Source: Metellina segmentata (taxonomy: Eukaryota; Arthropoda; Arachnida; Araneae; Tetragnathidae). Taken from it: a DNA stretch of 64,000 nucleotides. The notes beneath the pieces were generated by a model. It was not told the DNA's origin and did no database searches. It saw nothing but the letters and a program-made list of their open reading frames with translations. The stretch lies in NCBI GenBank assembly GCA_947359465.1, contig OX375873.1, positions 59,181,573-59,245,572 of the forward strand, given 5' to 3'. Made by a program: the position numbers and the translations under genes. Shown here one piece after another: positions 1 to 12,360 of this stretch. Position 1 is the stretch's first letter. Each line of letters starts with the position of its first letter.

Positions 1-776
1 AAAGTTTGTGACACAAATCATTGATGAAAAAGCTCATGGAATAGATATGCTTGGGTGAATAAGGTTAAATTCCAAGGATGCGTATACCATATTAAATTTT
101 GGTGATGGAATACTTTTGAAATTAACGTACTTTGGCATTCATTGTTGGTTTTTTCGACAGGTAATGCATACGAAACAGTTTGTTTTCGCCATCAAACGCA
201 TTAATGATTTTCACTGACTGAGAAGACAACCTATTTACATTTCCAGCTATCCATTGACGACTTTAATGTTTATCAAAATGCAGGCATGAACTGTTTTGTA
301 ACCTATGGTTGAGTTTGGAATGTTCAAAATTCAAAATTGTTGAGTCATTTAAGGCTTGTAGGTTAAGTAGCTGTCGACCTTTGCCTCTATTGGATTGTAT
401 TGGACTTTGAATTGTTGGAATTTGAACAAAATAAAGTTCAAAATCCATTTTAATCCAATCGTCTATATTTTTAGAATTTTGGGCTTTGCGTATAGTTTGT
501 GAATAGAATAGCGTTGCTGGAATTTATAATTTGTTTCATGAGATTACAGAGAAAATACCCCGAAGTGACATGCAGACAGCACACCCCGGAAACGCACCCA
601 ATCTGAAGTGAAGTGACCACGAGGGAAAAGATTGGCTGTGGAGAATAACAGCTAACTGTGATCTGGCAGCGCGTGAGGGACGAGCGGAGATGAAGGTGCT
701 GATCTTGACTTTCATTTATTAAGATGGCTATCTTTACCTTTTATAATTCTAAACTACAAACCCCTTTTGTAAATAT
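1..776. other. Unclassified AT-rich DNA
   Basis: No gene, terminal repeat or family resemblance was recognised. Positions about 560-700 are visibly richer in G and C than the surroundings but give no long open frame and no RNA fold I can support. Confidence 0.5.
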
Positions 777-1036
<260 letters not shown>

Positions 1037-1934
1037 ACAAGTTGCACCGAACACAAGACACAGTGTCAACTAATAGACATATACACATAAGTAAGGTTTT
1101 ACTGACATATAAAATAAAAAGAAACACAGAGTAAAGTGGTAAAATTGGAAATTGCTATTTCCCACATTTCCCAAGAAGCTTCTTTTTACTAAATTGTTTA
1201 ATAATAAACAATAAGAGTCGAGGTTATTTTATTTGCAGGTATATATGTATTGGGTTCTTATCTCTGATGTTATATTGCATTTGAGTTTCTATGCATCTCT
1301 CATCGAAACGTCACGAGATCTAAGTAATAATTTTGACATTACTAGATATGTTTTCCTATTTAACACAACACGTAAAACCGTTTCATACATCATTCAATAC
1401 TTGGTATTTCAGTCAACTCTACCTCTAAGTATTTTCAATGCAATTCCTTACATTCAAACAGACTTTTGAATACGACTGTTAACTTTATGTTCACCATATA
1501 ATGGCTTCAATTATTTTAATAAAAATGCTTGAAAAACGGGATTGTTCATCATTATAATTTCTCAAATATTTGAGCTATACAAGTAAACGACGCATATAAT
1601 TAGTCATGGAACTTTGTAAGGATATTAATTATGTTTATATTTAGGTAATTTTCTTAATTTTATCTTCTTTAGTTGAATTCTTGTGTTTGATAGCTCAAGT
1701 AAATTTTCTATAGTAAAATAAGAAAATTTATATTACTCTGTGTTTACCTAACTTAATGTGAGTGAAAAGTGAGATATTAAACTTTGCAAAGCTAGTAGAC
1801 AAAGTTTTCACTTAAAACTCATCTCCTCGTGCCATAAATTTATCAATCATTTATCATCCTAATAAATTCTTAAAAAGACAGCAGTGTGCGGAGATAAAGA
1901 ATATAAATCACACAAAATACCGCTTTAATTTGAA
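1037..1934. other. Unclassified AT-rich DNA
   Basis: Only short chance open frames and no recognisable element termini. Confidence 0.5.
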
Positions 1935-2578
1935 AGCTTGGCTCTCTTCCTCTACCAACGGAAGAAAGTCTGTAATTTAAAAGCGCTTTCCGGATGAATT
2001 ATTATTTCCTCAGATGTGAAATATTTATCCTGTGGACATTAAATTCTTCCCTTCCTTTTTTTGTCTTTTCTTATGTGGAACACATATCAGATTAAACTCG
2101 AGTTTAAAAGATTAAATAAATATACAAAAAACGGAGGCAGCAGGACCAAAAGCACATACCAGAAACTCTTAATTGCCGACGACTCTGACTCGGAATGATA
2201 TTATGTGAGCATAGTAACCAAGTCGGGATAAATATACCATTAGAGCCATGCTTCGTGCTAAAGACAGTCCGCCTTTGTTTACTTAACACTCTGAGTTCCA
2301 GTTACCCAGTTGTGCAATATTGCTTTAACCCAACGAACACACTCAATGAATAAATCATATCCATTGGTTCAAATAATACAAGGATTCTTTTAATCTGTCG
2401 AAGATTCTGTAGAGTCCTTTCCTCAGATTAAAATCATCTGCAAAGATCCTTTTATCCTTTTTTTATTAGGATTATTTGCAAATATTATGTTGTTTATTTC
2501 CGATATTAAATTTTTTTGGAAATATTCGTTTGGTCCTTTTTTTTTTAGGTTATAATTACTTTGGAACCCTTTTATTAA
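1935..2578. repeat. Degenerate repeat blocks, first copy
   Basis: This segment holds two blocks that recur downstream in direct orientation. The block at about 1935-2250 (containing ACCAACGGA, AGCACATACCAGAAACTC and CCAAGTCG) recurs at about 3975-4290. The block at about 2236-2578 (containing AATAAATCATATCCATTGG and TTTAATCTGTCGAAGATTC) recurs at about 3419-3757. Similarity is obvious by eye but scattered with mismatches and small indels. No coding sense was found. The repeated unit was probably a tandem array before the TTAA element at 2579-3414 entered it. Confidence 0.7.
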
Positions 2579-3414
2579 CCTTTAACTGCTGTCATGGGTC
2601 TCACATACCCTGAGTTATTTTTGATAGGTTGTTTCTACCCCTTAAGGAAATATTGGTCCCTGTCCTATTCAATACCTTCCTACTACGTCCAACAGAAGCC
2701 ACATTCCAAGACTGGTTTGGCTGCCCCAACTATTTTGTATTTCACACTACTATTTACATTTTCCGCGTGGTCTCTTAGACCCCTTCGCAGCATTTGCGTT
2801 ACCGTTCTTGTTGAATGAAATCGTCTAAGTTTGAGTTGAGAATTTCGGCAGAGAGCCTAAAATGGCAACAAACTTTACTAAGAAACGACCTGTGTATCTT
2901 ACACTAAAAAGAAATTCATGATATTGTTGATAGTTGGTCGGAAATAGAGTACTGGGACTGTGAAATTTCGGATAATATTATTGAAAGCGAACACGAAACG
3001 GTTTCGGAAATTTATGCAGATGAAGACATTTTAAGTGCGTCTTCACAAGAAGAATATTTCTACGGAAAAAATAACTTCAAATGGGATGCCTGGGGGGGGG
3101 GGAAAGCCTATTCGTGCCGTTATAACACCAAAACACAACATAGTTTTAGTTTCCAGGGTTGAAACGTCCTGCAAAATTAGGTCCGAAAGCTGAGCGCCTG
3201 AAGATACATTAATCTACTTACTTGTATAGTAATATAAAATATATTTCATGTTACAAATTGAATTATCTAAATCTAAAATGTATAAATAATAGTTATCTAA
3301 AGGATCTTTCATTAATATATTGTATTAATTAACTTTATACGCACTTTAGTGAGCGAGGTCTGAGAGACTTATCCACACTACTTACGAGGCAGTTTGTGAC
3401 ACAGCAGTTAAGGG
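2579..3414 (+). mobile_element. piggyBac-like element, copy A1, decayed
   Basis: The element is bounded on both sides by TTAA (2575-2578 and 3415-3418), the target duplication of piggyBac. Its terminal inverted repeats are CCTTTAACTGCTGT on the left and CCCTTAACTGCTGT on the right (read in reverse). At 836 bp it is far shorter than an autonomous element, and it keeps only an N-terminal transposase trace. An inverted, longer relative lies at 15206-16144. It sits between two copies of the 340-bp repeat block. Calling it a member of the piggyBac superfamily rests on the TTAA duplication, the terminal repeats and the FYGKN trace. Confidence 0.8.
2920..3090 (+). pseudogene. piggyBac transposase N-terminal remnant
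   Basis: One frame reads an acidic stretch that starts DIVDSWSEIEYWD, continues through several Glu/Asp/Ser-rich residues and ends FYGKNNFKW. This matches the pattern in piggyBac transposases, where an acidic N-terminal segment precedes a short 'YGKNxxxW' motif and the DDE domain. It then runs into a poly-G tract at about 3092-3102 and no catalytic region follows. The inverted relative at 15206-16144 preserves a similar acidic reading (on the minus strand), which supports a shared coding origin. Confidence 0.6.
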
Positions 3415-3418
3415 TTAA

Positions 3419-4410
3419 TACTTCCTTTGGAGCCATGCTTCAAAGACCCTCGTATTTGTTTACTTAACCCTCTGAGTTACAGGAAGTTTCCCAGCTTTGT
3501 AATATTGCTTTAACCTTACAACACACACAATGAATAAATCATATCCATTGGTAGAAAGAATTCAGGGTTTCTTTTAATCTGTCGAAGATTCTGTTGGGTC
3601 CTTTTCTCAGATTAGAATATTCTACAAAGATCCTATTGTCCTTTTTTTTATTAGGATTATTTGCAAACATTATGTAGTTTATTTCCGTAGATTAAAATTT
3701 TTACGAATAATTCGTTAGGTCTTTTCTTTAGGTTATAATTCCTTAGAAAAATTTTGTTAGTACTTTCGTTGGAGTGGAATCCTAGGAAAGATCCGTCGGC
3801 CGATAAGGTCAAACATGGTTGGAAGTCATGCCGGGAAGACTGCAGATTGCAAGGTAGAATGTCTGTGAATCTATCCAGAGGGATAAAACAAAGAAATTCG
3901 GCTTGTTTTAATTTCACAGATATGTACGCTAGAGTCTCGTGTTAGCAAAGAAAAAGAGAAAAATGAATATTGCAGGGTGGAAAACTTGGTTTCCTTCTTC
4001 CACCAACGGAAAAAAAATTCTGCAACTTAAAAGTGCTTTTCGGATGAGTTATTATTTCCTCATATGTGAAATATGTATCTCGCTGACATCAAATTCCTCC
4101 CTTCCTTTTCCCCTTCAGATGTTTAACACGCATCAGATTAAACTCGAGTAAGAAACACACTAAAAAAAAACGAAGACTGGAGCATAAAAAGCACATACCA
4201 GAAACTCTTAATTGCCGACTACGCGGATTCAGAATTATATTATGTGGGCATCGTAACCAAGTCGAGATAAATCTACTATTGGAGAACCGTTCTTCATTCT
4301 AAAGACCTCTCCTTTGTTTACTTAAAACAAAGAAATTCGGCTCGTTTTCATTTCACAGAAATGTCCACTAGCGACTCGTGCTAACAGAGAAAAAGAGGAA
4401 AGTGGGTATT
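3419..4410. repeat. Degenerate repeat blocks, second copy
   Basis: Second copies of the blocks described at 1935-2578 lie at about 3419-3757 and 3975-4290. A further block, marked by AACAAAGAAATTCGGCT and TTTCACAGA, occurs at about 3893-3975 and again at about 4325-4410. The copies are direct and degenerate. Several short open frames here are by-products of the repeats and were not taken as genes. Confidence 0.65.
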
Positions 4411-5089
4411 GTTGGGGGAAGGAAAAGGAAGCATTTTGCGAAAGAACAAAATTCAAAAGTTTCCTGTATGTATAATGGGTTGGGGAGGCTAAAGAAATCC
4501 TTTTTGTGGATCCACAAACCTGGAAGGATTGTACAGTTGCAACTGATGCAGAAGTAAGCGCCATTTTTATTATTTGTTTATTTCGTGTCTGAAGATCTTG
4601 GGGAAGGATTTTCGCAAGAGGGAGGTGTTTTTTTTCACAGATATTTTCCCATTTGTGCGTTTTGGGTCGGGTGTCCTAGACATCTGTTTGGAGCTATTGA
4701 AAATGCTTTTCCTTTACATTTTTTCTGACTCGAGAAATTGTATTATTTAACAGTTTTCTCTTACATGACTGGAATCATTTCGCAAGATTTTTGTTTTATT
4801 AGTATCGGTTTGCTGTTGGTTTTTCGCTCGAGATTTCTGCGAAGCGGAATGCGAGTGAGATGACTATTTTTACAGGACATTGAGAGAAACTTATCGCGCA
4901 TTTATACATTTTTATTGCAAAAGGAATTTTTCTTAGTTATTTTCGTTACGAAATAGATCTCTTATACGTGCTAAGACCGTAACACGCAGTTCTTAAAATT
5001 CATAAACCATATTATGGAAAATGTTAAGGTTCTTTTTATATTATCTCGAATAGCTTAAGGAATATTCAACTAGTTACCACGGTCTCAGC
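4411..5089. other. Unclassified AT-rich DNA
   Basis: No recognisable gene or repeat. Confidence 0.5.
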
Positions 5090-5093
5090 TTAA

Positions 5094-8000
5094 CCCATTG
5101 ACGAACAGCGTCCTCATTTGAGGACAGTGGATAAAAGAGAGTGTAGAAACTTTATATTTTCCGGAAACGATTGTTTGTTCTGCACGACAGTCGATGGTAT
5201 TACCAGAAAGAATCCCACAAATTACCAAGTATATGTGGTTGTTTAGAACTCCGTGATATGTATCGCCATTTCATGTTTTTTCATGTCTCACACTTGCATT
5301 TGCTTTCTGTCTAGCTACATCGCCTAAATTCTAGGAAAAACATTTTTTTTACTAGTATTTCAAATTAGAGTACTGTATAAACTTATAATAGAAAATTAAT
5401 TTCTTTTGAAAAAAATTTCGTTTTTTAAAATGACATCCAATTTTGCTGTCTTCAATTGAGGACGCTGGGCGTTACAGCCAACTTTTATACAAATTTCTAG
5501 AGTCATTACAATTTTTGTATTTTTTCGTGTAATAATCTCTCTATATTAATTGAATTAAAAATTATTTCGACTTTTATCTCTCTATATTAAAAAAAATGTT
5601 ACCGCCGCTGCCGCAAGATTGAAAACTGTGTTGTTTAGCTCGATTCTTAGACGGTTTCCCGAGAAAGTACTGATCGCAAAAAAACAAAATTAACATGGTT
5701 TGTTCTTCATCGTATTCCCTGGACAATTATTAAGATTCTTTTCCGATGCGGCTATTAGTTTAGGGTTTATTAAGTGTCAAAATTGAGCGAAATTTCTTCC
5801 GCGAGTGAGCAAAACACATTCAAATTTTCAGTCTTCAGCCGTGAGATTTTTTTAAGAGTACCTCTCAACGTAAATTTTTGCAGCTCGTCGAGTTTTTTTT
5901 TAAATTTCAATTTGGTTCTTGATAATATTTTTTTGAAATTCGGGAAAAATCGGGACATTTTTGTTACTTTTTATTAAAAGCTGCCGTAGTTATATCTTAT
6001 TGCTATTAGTGTATCTTGTTCTCCGTCATTCTGCATAAAAAAATTGTCATTTTTATCAATTGTCATAGTTCGCACAAAACTGAAATTGTAGCGTTGAGAT
6101 AAATTGCCATTAAATGTTAAATAAATCACAGTTTAAAATTAATTTTACCTTAAAATTTAATAGAATACTGTAATTAGTCCGTTTTTACATTCATTAAATG
6201 TTGTTTTCGAATATTCTGACTTTATTGAATTTCTTGATTTTTTTTCACCGGAACGCCCTGCGTTCTCAAATGAGGACAAGCTGTAGTTTTAAAACTTAAT
6301 CACAAATTGATTACATTTTTATCTTTTTGCATTCAGAGGGTCATCTATATCTATAAAACTCAAATACCACTCACTCACTGACTCATCACTGTATCTCAAG
6401 AACTACAAGTCCTAGCAAGCTGAAATTTTGCAGGGGGATTCTTCTTATACCGTAGGGGTGCACTAAGAAAGGATTTTGAAAAATAAATTCGAATCCTAAG
6501 ATGCCTAAAATTGACCTAAGGCCAAAGCCAAAATCAATTTGAAATCGCCATTTAAATAACATTGAGTGCAAAACGATTGCTGCACGCATCTCAGATTGCT
6601 TTACCAGTGTTGATCGAAAAACAATTTTCATAAAATAAATTAAATTATAATGTTCATGTTTGAACTGAATTTTTACTTATTTCCATGATGAAAATAATAT
6701 TTATAAATATTTGATTGACGAAGAAAGAATATTTAGAACATTTAATTTTATATTTACTTAAATTTTATAATGGAGCACGAAAAGCACAAACAAAAGAATC
6801 ATTGATCATAAAAGCGTAATTTCGCTACTCGGTAATCTGGCAACCTCAGAATTAATTTTTAATTTGATTTATAATTCTTTTTTTGGGTATTTGAGTTGAA
6901 AACGAGATGATTGCGGTCATATTTGGGGATTCCCAAGTATTATAAATATGTGTTCTTTTTGCTTATGAATCATTGTCTTTATCAACATTGTTCCAGTTTT
7001 TTGTCGAATTGTTTTACTTCAGAATATATTCAGGAAGTCGAAATTCAACACGCTAGAACAGATTTTTTTTCTTCAGAATTCTGCCTTTTTTAAGGATCGG
7101 AATTTTGCTTCTGTTTGCTTATGTATTCCGGTATATTACCTATTCCAGAATTATTATTTAGGAGTTGGATTTTATTTATTTCCTGCAAAATATCACTAGA
7201 CATGAGTACTTTCGTGGTGGTATATGTATATTTCCACCAACTTTCTTTAAATCTTTGCTTGAATACGTAATAGTGTGTAGAAAATAAAATTTACAAATCA
7301 AAATATTTTTTAAGTGTGTAATTTATTATTTTAAAATGACATGAAAAATTTCAAAACTAACTATAAAATAAGATGGGGGTTACGTTTAATTAAAACGGGT
7401 AGTCATACTTTGTAGTTAAAAATATATTTCAAAATTTTGATACAGCTTTTCATTGAAGGCCGATTAAAATAAACTAAATTTCATTTGTTTTTCGTGTTTC
7501 ATGGATGTTATTGAAAGTTTACGCTATAGTCAAGTAACTACATCTATCATTCTAAATAGATACTTGCTTTCCATTTAGAAACCAAATTTCTGATCTTAAA
7601 AATACCATAAGGGTTCAATTTAAAACTGTATGTGTGTTGGAGAAAAGGGAATTTTTAACAAGACTTTGTTGATCTTGGAATAATATCACACTAAGTAATT
7701 TTGAAAAATTGACATTTTACGTTTTAGAAAAAAAAAGAGACAGAAAGTTGAGGTTGCTTACTCTATTTATGGAAGCTGTTCTTACCCAACTTAGATGCAT
7801 GTGATTCGTTCGTTGAAAATGATTTTCTTTTTCTAAAAGCGACGTAAAATCAATTAATCGATTGGGTTTAATGATGACATGTATTTCTAACAAAAGCAAT
7901 GTTATTTCACATGCCACTGAATGTAATTTTCTGGAAAAAAGTGCGTTTGCTTCAAATTAAATTATTCACGAATGCCGTAAATTTTTAGCCCCTTTGGACA

Positions 8001-8712
8001 TATAGAACGCAGGTTAATATGTAGCCTATCATATCCACAGGGTTCTAAAATATAAGTGTATCAAATGTGTGGATTGGTCAATAGATGGATTAGTGTAGAA
8101 AACAGACAAACGTCAACTCTGCTTTATATATCTAACAGAAGTTCCCTTATTCCACCTGCCGCTGAACGGAATTTTTAAGAAAAATTGCGTTTGCTTCAAA
8201 CTAAATTAGTAACGAATGCTGTAACAGTTTAATTTACCATCTTCTCATATTGAGGATGAAATTCGAAATTGTCCCATACTATGTGAAAGAATGGCACAAT
8301 GAAAACATATTCATAGGAAAACTAGGTGCACGACTATCCACCAAAAATTCGCCATTTTTGCTGAAATTGAATGCACGGGAAAATTCACAGTCACTCCATA
8401 ACTTAAAATCAACTTCAACAGAAGTGGGACGAATATGAAATGGATTATATAGTTGGATACAACATATATATATACATATTTGTGTCCGAAGTAAATTGTA
8501 AAGGCGATGGAGAAGTTAAATTGGTATTATATTTTTTCCCCGCACACTTAAATGATGTTAACATTATTTTATAAAAAATAATTGAAGATGACTTTTCATT
8601 CAACATATTATTAATTCAACCCGAGCAAAGCCGGGTATTTCTGCTAGTAATTACATAGATTTGAGATAATCATGAAAATATTTTGAGCAGAAATAATTCG
8701 GGCGTTAATGGG
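5094..8712. mobile_element. piggyBac-like TTAA element B, interrupted by a Helitron
   Basis: TTAA duplications at 5090-5093 and 8713-8716 flank terminal inverted repeats CCCATTGACG on the left and CCCATTAACG on the right (read in reverse). Without the Helitron inserted at 6344-8647 the element would be about 1.3 kb. The subterminal DNA carries a palindromic motif, GTCCTCATTTGAGGAC, near 5111, with partial relatives near 5452 (CAATTGAGGACGC) and 6263 (GTTCTCAAATGAGGAC). I found no transposase reading, so it is probably non-autonomous. Superfamily assignment rests on the TTAA duplication and the terminal repeats alone. Confidence 0.7.
6344..8647 (+). mobile_element. Helitron A, copy A1 (non-autonomous)
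   Basis: It starts with TCTATATCTATAAAACTC and ends with a GC-rich hairpin (ACCCGAGCAAAGCCGGGT) followed by TTTCTGCTAG. This is the classic Helitron layout: 5' TC, a 3' hairpin, and terminal CTRR. The flanking bases are A on the left (6343) and T on the right (8648), as expected for A|T insertion. About 2.3 kb long, with no Rep/helicase reading, so it depended on an autonomous partner. It is closely similar along its length to the inverted copy at 30787-36922 once the insertions in that copy are removed. It lies inside the TTAA element at 5094-8712. Confidence 0.88.
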
Positions 8713-8719
8713 TTAAGCA

Positions 8720-8958
8720 ATTCGGTGAATCGCCAAGTATTATTGAACCAAGGCCAGATTACGAGACAACATCTGAGCTGGTACCCCACTCTCCAAACTT
8801 CCACACCAACCCTTGAGAACATTTGGCCACGACAGATTTAAGGTGTTCCAACCGCTTCTACACCATACGCTTATAAACATAAATGGCCTGGCCTTGATTC
8901 GAACCAAAAACCATCCGATCTAGGCGCTAACACCTTAACCGGTCGGCAGGTTAAGGAA
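8720..8958 (-). repeat. tRNA-derived SINE, family A
   Basis: On the minus strand a tRNA-like head contains a good RNA polymerase III B box, GGTTCGAATC (plus-strand 8896-8905), preceded by a region resembling an A box around GTTAGCGCC. The body holds the phrases TTAAATCTGTCGTGGCC and GGTGTGGAAGTTTGGAGA. Relatives sharing these phrases lie at about 13525-13765, 20630-20850, 21070-21235 and 63250-63405, so this is a dispersed family rather than a tRNA gene. Confidence 0.75.
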
Positions 8959-8959
8959 C

Positions 8960-9464
8960 ATAACTCCACGTTGCAATATTAATAAGGTGTCTGTGTTTTA
9001 CATAAAGTATTAAGATTTAACTATATTTTAACTTTTATAAGTAAAATAAATCTGTTAATTATTAAAAAAATAGTTATATTATTACTTTCTATTGATACAA
9101 GTTTTCAGTAGTTAATACTGAGCTAAGTAACATTATAGGACAATATTGTGAAAGAAATCAAATGGTAACTGGTCAAATGGTCAAATGGAACTAAGGTAGC
9201 TTAAACTTTCTATTTAATGACTATTTTTCAAGTTAATGCAGGTTTAAATGTTTTGGAACCATAGTATACTATATTCTTTTGTTTGATATGATGAAGAAGA
9301 TGATGTATAAGCTTTATAAACACACAAATTATTTAAAAGCTATTGTAAAAAAGTAACAATGAACTGGAAGTATAAAATTTGTATTAACTATCAAATTAGT
9401 ATTAGTATAATATTATTATTATATCAATATCAAAAGTATTAACTGGAACAATTTCGGTCATTCT
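8960..9464. other. Unclassified AT-rich DNA
   Basis: Very AT-rich, with no recognisable gene or element. Confidence 0.5.
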
Positions 9465-10345
9465 GACAAATGATTTGATCAATGATAAGTGCTATACTTA
9501 GTAGATCATTTTCTACCTTTTGAAGAAAGCCAAAAAAAAAAAAAAACTTTTATTTTCCATAGCTGTTACACTTTTTTCTCATTCTCTTACAATAAATTTT
9601 TTAATAATTGTTATATTATTCTTACACACTACATGGATTCAACAACCTTCAAAAATGCTAGTACGAGCATCTTAATCCTGAATTTCGCACCATTTCTTTC
9701 TACTTTTCTCTCCGTCATCGCTTATTGCAATCGATTTGCCATCAGGGAAACTTTTTTCTTCCAAGCACCCCACCGTACAAAACTATCAGTTGCCGGTGTA
9801 ATAGTGGTATCTAACTATAGAAATACTAGCTAATATATAAATTGAGTTAATAGTCAAATTTTTAGATTTACCACGTTATCATCCTTGCATGGACATTTGT
9901 CATAAAAACTATAATAATAATTTTTATCTGTAAAAATATAAGTCAACCTGACAAAAAATATCAATGATAAACGGTGTGTTTAGTAGATCCTTTTCTATCC
10001 TTTGAAGAAAAGCAAAAGCATTTTTTCCCTTTATACTATTTCTCTTTCAATTACATAAAAGTAGCAATAAAGTTTTGAATGATTTTTCTATTAGGTCTAC
10101 TAGGCATTCTATGGATGCAAAGACCTATCTGAAATCAAAACCAAATACTAGAGCAACTGAATTGCTCCAGAATTGATAAAAAAAAGAGTCTCAAAAACGA
10201 GCATCTAAACCCAGAATTTCTTCCCATCTCTTTCCACTTTTCTCTCCTTCATCGCTTATTGCAATTGATTTGCCATCAGAGGAACTTTATTCTTCCAAGC
10301 AGCCCAGCGAACAAAACTATCAGTGGCCGGTGTTATAGTGGTTTC
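9465..10345. repeat. Pair of direct repeats about 0.5 kb apart
   Basis: The segment at about 9465-9830 recurs, diverged, at about 9960-10345. Shared stretches include TTTAGTAGATC-type sequence followed by CTTTTCTA and TTTGAAGAAA, then CATCGCTTATTGCAAT, GATTTGCCATCAG and ACAAAACTATCAGT. The copies differ by many substitutions and indels, which suggests an old tandem duplication. A 114-codon open frame at 9489-9833 is not kept in the second copy, so I do not treat it as a gene. Confidence 0.75.
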
Positions 10346-10399
10346 ATCCGGGCTTTGAATGATGATTCTAACTACCGTCATTAAGTATCGTGTCAGTCT

Positions 10400-10640
10400 A
10401 CACCTCCATCGATATTATTCCATATATACATCATGCTGCGCTAGGGGGCATCGAAGCGTACGAATGGCGGCCGCTTTTATTGGAGGGTGTCATTATCGAG
10501 ATGCTTCTTTACTTCGCTTCACTTTGCTCTTTCGTTTCCTTTTCACTTTACTTCGCGGGGGAGGGAAAAGATGTTCAGAATCCAATCTCTGTTGGAAATC
10601 GTAATGACTTTAGGCCCCCCTACCCCAGATAGCGCGCCAA
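10400..10640. other. CpG-rich block of unknown nature
   Basis: Around 10430-10640 the sequence turns CpG- and GC-rich (GGCGGCCGC, GCGTACG, CTTCGCGGGG, GCGCGCC) within AT-rich surroundings. Two overlapping plus-strand frames of about 80 codons cross it but neither resembles a known family. It could be a host promoter or first exon, or a fragment of a younger element. Nothing in the sequence decides between these. Confidence 0.35.
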
Positions 10641-11514
10641 GTGAGATATGAAATTGTATCTTACATTTCAAGAGAGGGTGATCTTCGTTTCTTTATTTCA
10701 TTTGTGCCGTTTATGATGTGGAGTGGGCGATTACAATGAAAGGGATTTGAAAATAACCAGATATTGTTCTGAGAACGTTGGACTGAACGGATTCGGTACG
10801 CGATTGGCGAGACAAGGACATTCCCTCTTCAGTTACTTTGTAGATATAGAAAGACGAGTCAAGAAGATTGCAAATAAGGAACTTAAGACACGTGCCATGG
10901 TTGATAGAAATGAATTAGGTTACAGTTTTTTCTTAAAATGAACCTTTACATGGGGATAAGGAATTGCTGAAATAAGCATTCCATACGCCAGGCTGTTTTG
11001 TAATAAAATGTGAGAAAGTTGTGAATTGGCTTTGCGATAGCTAGAACTATCAAAATGTAAGAACTGAAACTGAACAATTTTTTTGTAGATGGATATTCTG
11101 ATACCCATTTTAGAAGATAATCGATACTTACATCGTATCAGAATTAACAGTTTACTGGAAGTTTCAATAACTCTGTACAGTCGAACAGTCTCTCTTCAGT
11201 CCAAGTAAACAAAGCGACATGTTCTTTGAATTTGGTAGGGTATTAAGACACAAGGGTCATATTTAGCCTAGCCGAGTCAAAGACAAGATAGACAACGCCA
11301 AGTAATGAACAGACACAACGAAAGTTGTACTAACACAGTAGTAAAGTACATTAAACGTGATTTACACGAATTGAACCAGCATCACCTACAGTTTACAGGT
11401 TGCTAGCACAGTGAGCAAATCCATTGAGGCGCGTATTACAGATGCAACTATATAATTAACAGTTAATTATTTCATGACATTAAGATGAAGATGTATAGTA
11501 TTTTTAATGAAAAC
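10641..11514. other. Unclassified sequence
   Basis: No recognised gene. Short frames at 10723-10941 and on the other strand at 10920-11108 show no family features. Confidence 0.45.
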
Positions 11515-12360
11515 ACAGAACGAGACACGGCTTCTAGGTTTAAAGGTTGGAATACATCAGTGAGGAAATATGGTGAATCAGGGAGAAAGAAATTAGTACT
11601 AGACTGTTTTAATTTCACACATCAAATGTTCATAGCTCCGTACATATATCACAATTGGTGCAATCGCTGCTGGTGATGAAGACTGTGGCTCATTACCGAC
11701 CTCTATGGGTTGACCTACATCATTCGATTGCAAAACGTTTATGTCATCATATATGCTATTTGCGTTGAACTGAGTGATATAGGTACTTGGCGCACTCGTA
11801 TCAGGCATTTGTACACCTTGAACCTGCGACGCCTATATTTTCAAGAACTTCATCCGTGTCCGTTGACACTCAGCATCTTCTTGTATTCCCCATTTCTCGA
11901 TCTTTCTTCCAGTTGATGTTTTCTAGAATTCTTTTGGTGTTTATATTACACATATATTTAGACATTAAAAAAATTTTGCGATCTTTAATACTTTTTCCTA
12001 AGTCCGATTTTTAAACGAGTATTAAGTATATAGTTTTTTTTTTATCAAATGATACCTCCAACGTAGTTCCCACACAAATTAGACCCGATCTATATTAAAT
12101 TTTATACGAGTGGCAGTGCGAATTTTTGTGACTCAGATTTTCTATGACGTCATCGCAAGATCAATCAGCATTTATAACATTCCGTATTTAATGACCTTTT
12201 GAAAGCAGTATCGTCCATTTTTGTATCCCTTATTTTTTAAGCTATTAAATTTTTTGCACTAACGCTTTTTTGTGACACTCAAAAGTTAAGCATGGTAACC
12301 CAGTTTCGAAATGTAAGACGTCGTATTCTACGTCAAAGCGTTTAACTTAACATTTCCTTA
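11515..12360 (-). repeat. Dispersed repeat X, copy 1
   Basis: This matches 56575-58160 in the same orientation. Shared phrases include GTTCATAGCTCCGTACATA, AACGTTTATGT, CGCTCGTATCAGGCA-type sequence, TATTTTCAAGAAC and, near the end, GTGACACTCAAAA with CAGTTTCGAAA-type sequence. On the minus strand both copies carry a short frame (11599-11808 here) with the words SND and EVGNEP, so the repeat probably derives from a coding mobile element. I do not recognise the protein. Compared with copy 2 it lacks roughly 300 bp near 11590-11610 and the duplicated block near 12040. Confidence 0.7.

Noticed and set aside
8890..8960. tRNA gene on the minus strand
   Set aside because: Only the internal promoter boxes fit. 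No complete cloverleaf, and the same unit recurs with a long body, so it is a SINE.
9489..9833. 114-codon plus-strand frame as a gene
   Set aside because: The sequence is duplicated at 9960-10345 and the second copy does not keep the frame. There are no domain features.
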